Shown here piece by piece: positions 1-5,575 of a DNA stretch of 7,577 bases. The translations under genes and the position numbers were made by a program. Numbering within the stretch: the first letter of the stretch is position 1; each line of letters starts with the position of its first letter. The notes below the pieces were generated by a model. The model saw nothing but the letters and a program-made list of their open reading frames with translations. It was not told the origin of the DNA and did no database searches. The DNA is from Minisyncoccota bacterium (GTDB lineage Bacteria; Patescibacteriota; Minisyncoccia; UBA6257; HR35), in assembly GCA_028276075.1 (NCBI GenBank), contig JAPYXA010000021.1, positions 1-7,577 on the forward strand, written 5' to 3'.

Positions 1-1108
1 TTTTATTTTCTCAAGCTTTTCTTGAGGCAAAACTTCAGCAAAATATTCATCAATGCCAAGTTCTTTCGCAACTTTTTCAGCAACTTCTTTTTTATCTCCA
101 GTAATCATAGCTGTCTTTATCCCTAATTTATGAAGATCTTTTATAGCAGAAAATGATTCTTTTATAATTTCATCTTCTAAAATTATGGCTCCAAGAATAT
201 CTTTATTTTCGTCAACTAAATATGTGGTTGTACCAATAGTTTCAATTTTTGGTGGAGTTAAATTAAAGCTTTTTAAAAGATTTTCTCCTCCAAGATAATA
301 ATTTTTATTATTGATTTTTCCTTTTACTTCTTTGCCAGCCAAATTTTCAAAATCTTCAACTTTTAAAATTTCAATTTTTTCTTCTTTAGCTTTTTCTAAA
401 ATTTCTTGGGCAATAAAATGCCGAGAAAATTGATTTAAGGAAGCAGCAAGCTGTAAAAACTTCACTTTCATTAAAATTTTGAAAAGAAATGATATTTTTC
501 ACCTTGAATCTCTCGCTTGTTAATGTTCCTGTTTTATCAAATAAGACAATGTCAATTTTTCTTGAAAGTTCAAGTTGCAACCTATTTCTAATTAAAAACC
601 CATAATGAACTGCTAAGCTTGTTGAAATAGCAACAACTAAAGGAACTGCCAGTCCCCAAGCATGAGGACAAGCAATAACTAAAACTGTAATTAATCTTTC
701 CAGAGCAAAAGAAATATCTTTATTAATTAAAAGCCAAAGAGTAAAACTTAAAGAACCAATAAAAATAGCTATAAAAGTCAAATATTTAGCAAAAATGTCT
801 GCTAAAACTTGGAGCTTTGATTTTGATTTTTGCGCTTCTAAAATTAATCTTTTTATTCCTGCTAAAAAAGTTTCTTCACCAATTTTTGTTACTTTTATTT
901 TTAAAATACCATCACCATTAATTATTCCAGCAATGACTTCTGAACCTGGCTCTTTTAAAACTGACCTACTTTCACCAGTTATCATACTTTCATTAACCTC
1001 AGATCTTTCTTCAATCACTATACCATCAGCAGGAATTTTCCCTCCAGGCCTTACTAAAATAATATCATTGATTTTAAGTTCATTCAGTGATATAAGTTTT
1101 GTTTTATG

Positions 1109-1144
1109 TTCGTGTTGGTTCGTTTAGTTTCGTGTTGTTTCGTA
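1109..1144 (+). repeat. Four-unit 10-nt periodic repeat inside the ATPase gene, at a frame change
   Basis: TTCGT recurs at 1109, 1119, 1129 and 1139, an exact 10-base period. The words between successive CGs contain TTGG, then TTTAG, then TGTTG. On the coding strand this falls in the actuator domain, between EIID and HKTKLISLNELKIND, where related ATPases have only a short loop. The frame used upstream runs through it and stops at a TGA at 1085-1087. The frame used downstream is closed by a TAA at 1124-1126 within the repeat. An insert whose length leaves remainder 2 on division by 3 would explain the change. The same order of spacer words appears, reversed in orientation, at 1277-1314. Confidence 0.75.
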
Positions 1145-1187
1145 TCAATAATTTCCGCTTTATCCGGTAACAATTTTTCAATTTCCT

Positions 1188-1721
1188 TTAAAGCTCTTTG
1201 TCTGAAGAAACTGATTGCATTTCAAAATAATGACCTAAAAGCATAATTGTAATTAAACTTGTAAGTTCCAACCAAAACGCAGACATACGCGGACTTAACG
1301 TAGACCAACGCAGAAGATCTGATAAAGTTATAAAAAGACTATAAATATAGGCTGAAGAAATAGCTAAAGCAATTAAAGTCATCATTCCAGGGTTTTTCGC
1401 TTTAATTTCTCTTAAAGCACCAATAATAAATACCCAACCACCATAAAAGAAAACAATTGAACCCAGTAATGCGGACAGAGCCCCGTACCGTGCTATGCTT
1501 TGGTACAATGTAAAAGAAACAAAAATTACAATTAGAGTCAAAATTAAAGAGAGCCAAAATTTTTTAAGAAAATCTTCTGCTTTATGGCCTGCATGTTTAT
1601 CATGATCTTTGTGGTTTTTATCTTCTTCTTCAATTTCAATTAGTTTCATTCCACATTCAGGACAATTTCCGGGCTGATCCTGAAGTTCTATGCATCCCAT
1701 TGGACAAACATATTTTTTCAT
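1188..1721 (-). CDS. Intact N-terminal segment of the broken CopB-type ATPase (177 residues)
   Basis: This is the longest unbroken piece at the start of the damaged ATPase and the only part directly served by the promoter at 1731-1759. It would encode a heavy-metal-binding domain (residues about 4-27, four Cys in a CPM...CPECGM pattern), a His/Asp/Lys-rich linker (about 34-47), and roughly four membrane helices, ending at QSVSSDKEL. The ATG at 1721 is chosen because a later start would remove the Cys motif. No ribosome binding site precedes it, and the predicted transcript starts only about 3 bases upstream. If translated, the product would be a membrane-anchored metal-binding stub with no catalytic domains. 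Whether it is functional or just debris cannot be told from the sequence. Confidence 0.6.
   Translation of the reverse strand: MKKYVCPMGCIELQDQPGNCPECGMKLIEIEEEDKNHKDHDKHAGHKAEDFLKKFWLSLILTLIVIFVSFTLYQSIARYGALSALLGSIVFFYGGWVFIIGALREIKAKNPGMMTLIALAISSAYIYSLFITLSDLLRWSTLSPRMSAFWLELTSLITIMLLGHYFEMQSVSSDKEL
1277..1314 (-). repeat. Four-unit 10/11-nt periodic CG repeat inside the ATPase gene, read through in frame
   Basis: On the plus strand ACGC, ACGC, ACGT and ACGC occur at 1277, 1287, 1298 and 1308 (steps of 10, 11 and 10), each followed by an RGAC-like or AGA word. By count 20 of 38 bases are G or C, in a gene that is otherwise strongly AT-rich. Read on the minus strand, the words between CGs contain TTGG, TTAAG and TATG in that order, matching the plus-strand order of the repeat at 1109-1144. 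It is translated in frame as RWSTLSPRMSA, between SDLL and FWLELTSL, where CopB-like pumps normally have a short loop before the next helix. It therefore behaves like an in-frame peptide insert. Confidence 0.7.
1483..1510 (-). repeat. Third GC-rich stretch with short inverted repeat inside the ATPase gene
   Basis: GTACC (1485-1489) and GGTAC (1502-1506) form a 5-bp inverted repeat around a 12-base centre containing TATG. Words such as TATG and TTTGG resemble the spacer words of the two periodic repeats downstream. The stretch stays in frame and gives YQSIARYG, between a membrane helix and the ALLGSIVFFYGGW helix. It has rarer, GC-rich codons than its surroundings. It may be a third member of the same insert family or simply a divergent loop; the evidence is weaker than for the other two. 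Confidence 0.35.
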
Positions 1722-1730
1722 GATAACGAT

Positions 1731-1759
1731 ATTATACCCCCGTGGGGTATATTTGTCAA
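1731..1759 (-). promoter_or_regulatory. Consensus sigma-70-type promoter of the CopB-type ATPase gene
   Basis: On the minus strand a perfect TTGACA (-35, 1754-1759) and a perfect TATAAT (-10, 1731-1736) are separated by 17 bp. Transcription should begin about 7 bases past the -10 box, near 1724, leaving only about 3 bases before the ATG at 1721. The message would therefore be leaderless or nearly so, consistent with the lack of a Shine-Dalgarno sequence. The -35 box lies only a few bases past the stop of the upstream MNT gene (1763-1765). The spacer is occupied by a metal-sensor operator. Confidence 0.85.
1733..1751 (-). promoter_or_regulatory. CsoR-like copper-sensor operator within the promoter spacer
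   Basis: A perfect palindrome, TATACCCC - 3 bases - GGGGTATA, spans 19 bp. The C-run/G-run core with TA-rich flanks resembles operators of CsoR-family copper repressors, which control copper efflux ATPases in many bacteria. It sits between the -35 and -10 boxes and overlaps most of the -10 box, so a bound repressor would block RNA polymerase and copper would relieve the block. No csoR gene lies in the window. A related CsoR/RcnR-family sensor for another metal cannot be excluded. Confidence 0.75.
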
Positions 1760-1762
1760 GTC

Positions 1763-2116
1763 TTATAGTTCTTTATAGTTTTCTTTTAAAAATTTTTTGT
1801 ACCAATTTTCAAATTGAGATTTTGAGGCAAAATGGATTTCAAAAGGATGGTAAACATCAAAATCTTCTAAAATTTCAGATAAAACCCTGCTTTTTTCTCT
1901 TTGATCAATTTCATCTTCAGTGACAACCAAAATATCTACATCGCTGTTAGGATTAAAATTTCCTGTTAAATAAGAACCAAAAAGATAAATTTCTGTCTTT
2001 TTCTCAAGATTATTTTTTATTCTTTCTTTAATTAAATTTAAATAATAATCAATATTTTCTAAAAAATGATCTCTTCTTTGCTTTCTTTCTAAAAGAAATT
2101 CAAAATATTTACCCAT
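1763..2116 (-). CDS. MNT-type nucleotidyltransferase domain protein (partner of HEPN protein)
   Basis: This 117-residue protein has the hallmark of minimal nucleotidyltransferases of the polymerase-beta superfamily: GS at residues 47-48 (YLFGSYLTG), followed by SDVD with metal-binding Asp59 and Asp61. A plausible third acidic residue is Glu93 in PFEIHFAS. Such proteins transfer nucleotides, usually AMP, to a protein or small molecule. In HEPN-MNT modules the MNT enzyme can neutralise its partner by adenylylation. The C-terminal FENWYKKFL resembles archaeal and CPR members of the group. The ATG at 2116 overlaps the end of the HEPN gene by 8 bp, which suggests coupled translation. It has no Shine-Dalgarno sequence and is the last gene of its cluster; the next promoter begins just past its stop. 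Confidence 0.85.
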   Translation of the reverse strand: MGKYFEFLLERKQRRDHFLENIDYYLNLIKERIKNNLEKKTEIYLFGSYLTGNFNPNSDVDILVVTEDEIDQREKSRVLSEILEDFDVYHPFEIHFASKSQFENWYKKFLKENYKEL

Positions 2117-2489
2117 TTTTAAAAATATTCAATAAATCTTCTACAAATTTAAACATCAAATCAATTTGCTCTTTTAAAAATTGTGCTGGTAAATATCTGC
2201 TTTCGATATAAGCAATTTCCAAATCATAAATGGTTTGTCTATAATTTTCTTTCAAATTATCTATTTCTTTAACTTTATCTGAGGCTATTCTATAATGATC
2301 TAAAAGTTCGCTGATTTTATGAGTTTTTTCAAAATCTCCTAGAATTTTCCATATTTCATATTTCAAAAATAACTGTACTGCTTGTTCAATATTAAAAGCA
2401 CAAAGATCATAATATTCTTTCTTATATAAATCTCTTGCTGTCTCCAAAAATCTTTCTGCTTTAATTTTTAAAATTTCTCCTTCTTTCAT
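2109..2489 (-). CDS. HEPN domain protein
   Basis: This 126-residue, all-helical protein matches the HEPN pattern of the HEPN-MNT pairs. It shows ARDLYKKEYYDLCAFNIEQAVQLFLKY (split as ARDLYKK at 18-24 and FNIEQAVQ at 32-39), then THKISELL (56-63) and a C-terminal ESRYLP (96-101), which corresponds to the RYP-like end of the common HEPN family. HEPN toxins that are RNases carry an Arg-X4-6-His motif. I find no such motif here, because the only histidines are at 57 and 65. A nuclease role is therefore doubtful, and a nucleotide-binding or structural partner role for the MNT enzyme is more likely. It starts 3 bp after the 171-residue gene and overlaps the MNT gene by 8 bp. Confidence 0.8.
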   Translation of the reverse strand: MKEGEILKIKAERFLETARDLYKKEYYDLCAFNIEQAVQLFLKYEIWKILGDFEKTHKISELLDHYRIASDKVKEIDNLKENYRQTIYDLEIAYIESRYLPAQFLKEQIDLMFKFVEDLLNIFKNG

Positions 2490-2492
2490 TTT

Positions 2493-3008
2493 TTATTCTT
2501 TGCAACAATCAATTACTTTCTCAATTAAATTTTTAAGAGAAAAACCACCTTTGGATTCTTCTATAATCTCCTTATATTCTGACTCTTCTTTTTTAAAATT
2601 CTCTACTTTAATCATATTTAGCTTTATTCCCCAAAAGATGTTAAAGAGTTCATAAGCTAAATCAAAAACTTCTTTGGCTTCATCTTTTTTATTTTGATTT
2701 TGAAGTTTGGTTCCTACTTCAATAAGTCTCATTGTTGCAGAAAGTGTATGTTTTATAAAACACCAAAGTTCTCCTTCCGGCTTTCCAACCAATCTTTCCA
2801 TCATTTTCTTTCTTATTTCTCTTACTTGATTAAGTAAATTAAAATATTCATCTTTGCTTGTTTTTTCAGCAGTAAAATAAAGATGTTCTTCCATACTAAT
2901 TAAATTCATGACTGCCAACGCTAAATCTTCATCAGCTGAAAGATCAGCGGCTTTTTCTTTAAATTTATTAATTTTTTCTATCAACTCTTTAGATGTTTTT
3001 ATTTCCAT
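2493..3008 (-). CDS. Helical protein of unknown function, CPR-type family
   Basis: The function is not recognised. The 171-residue product is soluble and predicted almost entirely helical, with no signal sequence. Notable residues are ISMEEH (37-42), WCFIKH (82-87), a stretch AKEVFDLAYELFNIFWGIKL (111-130), and a C-terminal CysCys at 168-169. The EEH, WCxxxH and CC groups could form a metal or redox site, but that is speculation. From memory, similar sequences with SxEEHL and EG(E/x)xWCxxKH are frequent in CPR genomes and often lie beside CPLC-motif membrane proteins, as here. The gene starts 9 bp after that membrane protein and ends 3 bp before the HEPN gene, so it is very probably cotranscribed with both. 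No Shine-Dalgarno sequence is visible. Confidence 0.7.
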   Translation of the reverse strand: MEIKTSKELIEKINKFKEKAADLSADEDLALAVMNLISMEEHLYFTAEKTSKDEYFNLLNQVREIRKKMMERLVGKPEGELWCFIKHTLSATMRLIEVGTKLQNQNKKDEAKEVFDLAYELFNIFWGIKLNMIKVENFKKEESEYKEIIEESKGGFSLKNLIEKVIDCCKE

Positions 3009-3017
3009 AATTTAATT

Positions 3018-3530
3018 TTAAATAAATTGTAAAATTAATCCAAAAATTATAAGCAAAATTAAAGTTATGATTATTCTTTGAAACAAAATAGTCTTACCTC
3101 TTCTTTGAGTAATAAATTTACTAATAAATGGAGCAATATAAACTAAAAAACCACCGAAAATTCCTGAAAGCAAAGATTTATCAATCAAAAATGGCTTACT
3201 CATACCTAAATTAGGAAAATACAAAGAGTAGTAATTGAAAATATAGCTTTTCACTGATAAATAAGTTAAAACAAAAGTTAAAGTAATAATTAAAAAATCT
3301 TGCCCTTTAAAAAGTTTTCTTTTAATAATTTTATTCATCCATTCGGCAAAAGCAACAGTTAAAGCACCGGCTAGAAATCCTAAAACAATTTTTTTAACAC
3401 CAAGTTCATAACCTAAAAATGTCAAAATCAAAACACTTCCTACACACAAAGGGCAATAAGCAAAAACACTCGATGAGGGAGAGAGTAAATATAACAAAAA
3501 AATATAAAAACTTATTGCGCTTATCTTCAT
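3018..3530 (-). CDS. Multi-pass membrane protein with CPLC motif after a signal-like N-terminus
   Basis: The function is unknown. The 170-residue product begins with a hydrophobic signal-like segment (residues 4-20) and a possible cleavage site after Ala24 (SVFA/YC). A CPLC motif follows at Cys26 and Cys29, near the start of the next membrane helix. Further hydrophobic helices lie at about 28-42, 47-65, 78-98, 118-138 and 151-170. A CxxC facing outward at the membrane surface could be redox-active or metal-binding. Similar CPLC membrane proteins seem to be common in CPR genomes. It is the first gene of the 3530-1763 cluster. Its start has no Shine-Dalgarno sequence, and an AT-rich promoter candidate lies about 25 bp upstream. 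Confidence 0.7.
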   Translation of the reverse strand: MKISAISFYIFLLYLLSPSSSVFAYCPLCVGSVLILTFLGYELGVKKIVLGFLAGALTVAFAEWMNKIIKRKLFKGQDFLIITLTFVLTYLSVKSYIFNYYSLYFPNLGMSKPFLIDKSLLSGIFGGFLVYIAPFISKFITQRRGKTILFQRIIITLILLIIFGLILQFI

Positions 3531-3555
3531 ATTTAAAAAATGGTTTTATATTTAT

Positions 3556-3561
3556 ATTATA
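3556..3561 (-). promoter_or_regulatory. Candidate -10 box for the 3530-1763 cluster
   Basis: A TATAAT lies on the minus strand about 25 bp upstream of the ATG at 3530, in the only sizeable spacer between the two gene clusters. No convincing -35 box lies at 16-18 bp. The region is so AT-rich that such hexamers arise by chance, so this is a weak call. Confidence 0.3.
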
Positions 3562-3584
3562 TATAATTCTATTATGAAATTTTT

Positions 3585-3627
3585 AAAAACTGAAATTTTT
3601 TATAACAATCTAAACTTTATAAAATTC
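3585..3627 (-). terminator. Possible weak AT-rich terminator after the transporter operon
   Basis: Just past the permease stop, GAATTTTATAA (3617-3627) can pair with TTATAAAA plus AATTTC (3592-3605) around a loop of about 11 bases. On the transcript the stem is followed by a run of five U (3585-3589). The stem has almost no G-C pairs and a bulge, so strength is doubtful. Its position at the end of the operon is the main support. Confidence 0.3.
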
Positions 3628-3637
3628 TTAAACAAGC

Positions 3638-4846
3638 TTATTCATATCTTAAAGCATCTATAGGGTTAAGTTCTGCGGCTCTTTTTGCAGGCAAATAACC
3701 AAAAATAATACCCACTAAACTAGAAAAAGTAATCGATAAAATTATTGAGAATAATGAAACATCAGATGTAATATTTGCAAATTTAGAAACTGCAATTGAC
3801 AATAGACTACCTAAAAATATGCCTATGATGCCACCAATAAGAGTTAAGACTATTGATTCTATAAGAAACTGTGCTAAAATTTCTTTTTTTTTGGCACCAA
3901 TTGCTTTTCTAAGCCCAATTTCTTTTATCCTTTCAGTAACTGAAGTTAACATCATATTCATAATACCAATCCCACCAACTAGTAAAGATATAGCAGCAAT
4001 TGAAGCTAAAAATATTGTCATTGTATTAATTAAAGAATTAAAAGTATTTAAAAATTGTTGAGCGGCTATAACTGAAAAATCTTGATTTTCAGAAGAAACT
4101 TTGTGTTCTTTTAAAAGAGCATTAGTTATATCATCTTTCACTTTATCAACCAATTCTGAACTTTCTGCCTGAACAGCAATTAAAGATAAATATTCGGAGC
4201 CAGTTAATATTTTCTGCATTACTAAAAGTGGTACAAGCACAACTTCATCAGCATTAACAAATCCAACACTTCCTTTTGCTTCTAAAACTCCGATTACTTT
4301 AAAATTAATTTTATTAATTCTTATTGTTTTACCAATCGGATCTTCTTCTCCAAATAAATCTTCAGCAACAGTAGGACCTAAAACAGCAAATCTATTTAAA
4401 TCATTTTCTTTAAAAAAATAACCCTTTTCAACTTTAGAATTTCTTACTAATAAATATTCTGGAGTAACACCAATAACTAAAACATTTGTATTTTTACCTG
4501 AAGAAGAAACAATCTGAAATCTTCTACTAACTTCAGGAGAAACAGCCTTAACACCTTCAATTTTTTTAATAACATCAACATCTCTCATTTTCAAACTTTG
4601 TGCTGTCCCTCTTCCAGCAGAAACAATTCCTCTTCCGGGTTGAATAAATCCAGGAAGAACATTAAGTTGATTTGATCCTAAATTTTCTACACTTTGAGCT
4701 AATTGTCTTTTTGCCCCTTCACCAATTGAAAGCATAGCAATAATAGCTGTAATACCAATAACAATTCCTAAAATTGTTAAACCTGATCTTAATTTATTAG
4801 AAATTATTGATTTAAAAGCTTCTTTTAATAAATCATAGAATTTCAT
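3638..4846 (-). CDS. MacB/FtsX-type ABC transporter permease
   Basis: This 402-residue permease has the classic MacB layout. TM1 is at about 22-42, after the amphipathic start DLLKEAFKSIISNKLRSGLT. A large extracytoplasmic MacB_PCD-type domain follows (about 45-265), then three C-terminal helices (about 275-300, 329-352 and 363-386). Between TM2 and TM3 lies the ATPase-coupling stretch VTERIKEIGLRKAIGA (303-318), and the protein ends with PAKRAAELNPIDALRYE (386-402), both strongly conserved in the family. Such permeases do not form a channel for cytoplasmic substrates; they transmit ATPase motion to the outer side of the membrane to move peptides, lipids or drugs. In E. coli MacB the ATPase is fused; here it is the separate gene 12 bp upstream. 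No Shine-Dalgarno sequence is seen. The gene is intact and full length. Confidence 0.93.
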   Translation of the reverse strand: MKFYDLLKEAFKSIISNKLRSGLTILGIVIGITAIIAMLSIGEGAKRQLAQSVENLGSNQLNVLPGFIQPGRGIVSAGRGTAQSLKMRDVDVIKKIEGVKAVSPEVSRRFQIVSSSGKNTNVLVIGVTPEYLLVRNSKVEKGYFFKENDLNRFAVLGPTVAEDLFGEEDPIGKTIRINKINFKVIGVLEAKGSVGFVNADEVVLVPLLVMQKILTGSEYLSLIAVQAESSELVDKVKDDITNALLKEHKVSSENQDFSVIAAQQFLNTFNSLINTMTIFLASIAAISLLVGGIGIMNMMLTSVTERIKEIGLRKAIGAKKKEILAQFLIESIVLTLIGGIIGIFLGSLLSIAVSKFANITSDVSLFSIILSITFSSLVGIIFGYLPAKRAAELNPIDALRYE

Positions 4847-4858
4847 ATCATAAAAAAT

Positions 4859-5575
4859 TTAATCGCTATGATCGTGGTTAATTATTAACCTATTTTTTAC
4901 CTTAAAATCGTCAATTATTTGTCCATCTCTCATTAAAACTATTCTTTCCGCATGTTTGCCTACATATTCTTCATGTGTTACAAGCACTATTGTTTTTCTG
5001 AAATTAAAATTTAATCTCTGAAAAGTATCTAAAACAATTTCACCTGTCTTTGTATCTAAATTCCCAGTAGGTTCATCGGCTAATATTATCAAAGGATCAT
5101 TAACTAAAGATCTAGCAATAGCCACTCTTTGTTGCATCCCACCGGAGAGTTGATTTGGATAATGATACCAAAAATTATCAGGAAAAGCTGAAATTTTTAA
5201 AGCATTTATCGCTTTTTCTCGTCTCTCTTCTAATTTTATACCTGCATAAACTAAAGGAAGTTCAACTTGTTCAATAACCCTAACTCTAGGAAGTAAATTA
5301 AAAGCCTGAAAAATAAAACCAATCTTATTTTTCCTTATATCAGCAAGCTGATCATCGCTAAAACTAGAAATATCTTGGCCGGCTAAAAAATACCTTCCAC
5401 TAGTAGCTTTATCTAAACAACCAATAATATGCATCAAAGTTGATTTACCAGATCCCGAAGGTCCCATAATAGCCACAAACTCTCCTTCTTTAATTTCTAA
5501 ATTAATCCCACTTAAAGCTAAAGTCTCGACTTCACCACTTTTATAAATTTTAGTAATATTTTCAAGTTTTATCAT
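4859..5575 (-). CDS. MacB/LolD-type ABC transporter ATP-binding protein
   Basis: All ABC ATPase motifs are present and ordered: Walker A GPSGSGKST (38-46), Q-loop Gln90 (FIFQAFNLLPR), signature LSGGMQQR (143-150), Walker B IILADE (163-168) with GNLD next to it, and the H-loop His201 (VTHE). The 238-residue length and the FNLLPR...VELPLVYAG segment place it in the MacB/LolD/FtsE-like subfamily that works with four-helix permeases, matching its downstream neighbour. It powers the exporter from the cytoplasmic side as a dimer. Its ATG shares one base with the adaptor stop (TAATG), so translation is probably coupled, and it is the one gene here with a clear Shine-Dalgarno sequence. The polar tail NHDHSD is unremarkable. 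Confidence 0.95.
   Translation of the reverse strand: MIKLENITKIYKSGEVETLALSGINLEIKEGEFVAIMGPSGSGKSTLMHIIGCLDKATSGRYFLAGQDISSFSDDQLADIRKNKIGFIFQAFNLLPRVRVIEQVELPLVYAGIKLEERREKAINALKISAFPDNFWYHYPNQLSGGMQQRVAIARSLVNDPLIILADEPTGNLDTKTGEIVLDTFQRLNFNFRKTIVLVTHEEYVGKHAERIVLMRDGQIIDDFKVKNRLIINHDHSD

Larger units (their letters stand above)
1..1721 (-). pseudogene. copB: Frame-disrupted CopB-type (P1B) copper/heavy-metal P-type ATPase, C-terminus beyond the window
   Basis: Pieces of one metal-exporting P-type ATPase follow each other in three reading frames. From 1721 to about 1190 the sequence gives an N-terminal metal-binding domain (YVCPMGC and GNCPECGMKL), a His-rich linker, and membrane helices ending in LLGHYFEM. 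The actuator part follows, with KIPADG and TGES. Next come the CPH metal-site helix (662-670), typical of CopB-like pumps rather than CPC pumps, and the phosphorylation motif DKTGTLT (518-538). The nucleotide-binding domain continues in another frame from about 455 to base 1, with MITGD and ELGIDEYFAEVLP. Frame breaks lie near 1190-1199 (AG duplicated; removing it restores DKALKE), inside the repeat at 1109-1144, and at the A5 run 455-459. The usual HP motif of the nucleotide-binding domain reads HF (415-420). The GDGxND hinge and last helices would lie off the left edge. Assembly error could explain the one- and two-base indels, but less easily the repeat insert. The family call is secure; the substrate, probably copper, is inferred. 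Confidence 0.85.

Noticed and set aside
795..1127. Plus-strand open frame of 110 codons
   Set aside because: It lies opposite the actuator and transmembrane region of the ATPase, whose minus-strand frame shows clear family motifs. The plus-strand product has no recognisable features.
1109..1314. Repeats considered as a CRISPR array
   Set aside because: Units are about 10 bases with no 23-50-base repeats or unique spacers, and no cas genes are present.
1733..1751. Palindrome considered as a terminator for the MNT gene
   Set aside because: The stem is not followed by a T-run in either direction that fits. Its position exactly between perfect -35 and -10 boxes fits an operator much better.
1690..1923. 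Plus-strand open frame of 77 codons crossing the copper promoter
   Set aside because: It overlaps the ATPase start, the promoter and the MNT gene on the other strand, has no Shine-Dalgarno sequence, and shows no family resemblance.
3574..3663. Plus-strand 29-codon frame starting MKFLKTEIFYNN
   Set aside because: It runs into the end of the permease gene on the other strand, has no Shine-Dalgarno sequence, and its Lys/Asn/Ile-rich content is what any AT-rich spacer gives.
3819..4061. Plus-strand open frame of 80 codons
   Set aside because: It is the antisense shadow of the conserved C-terminal helices of the permease.
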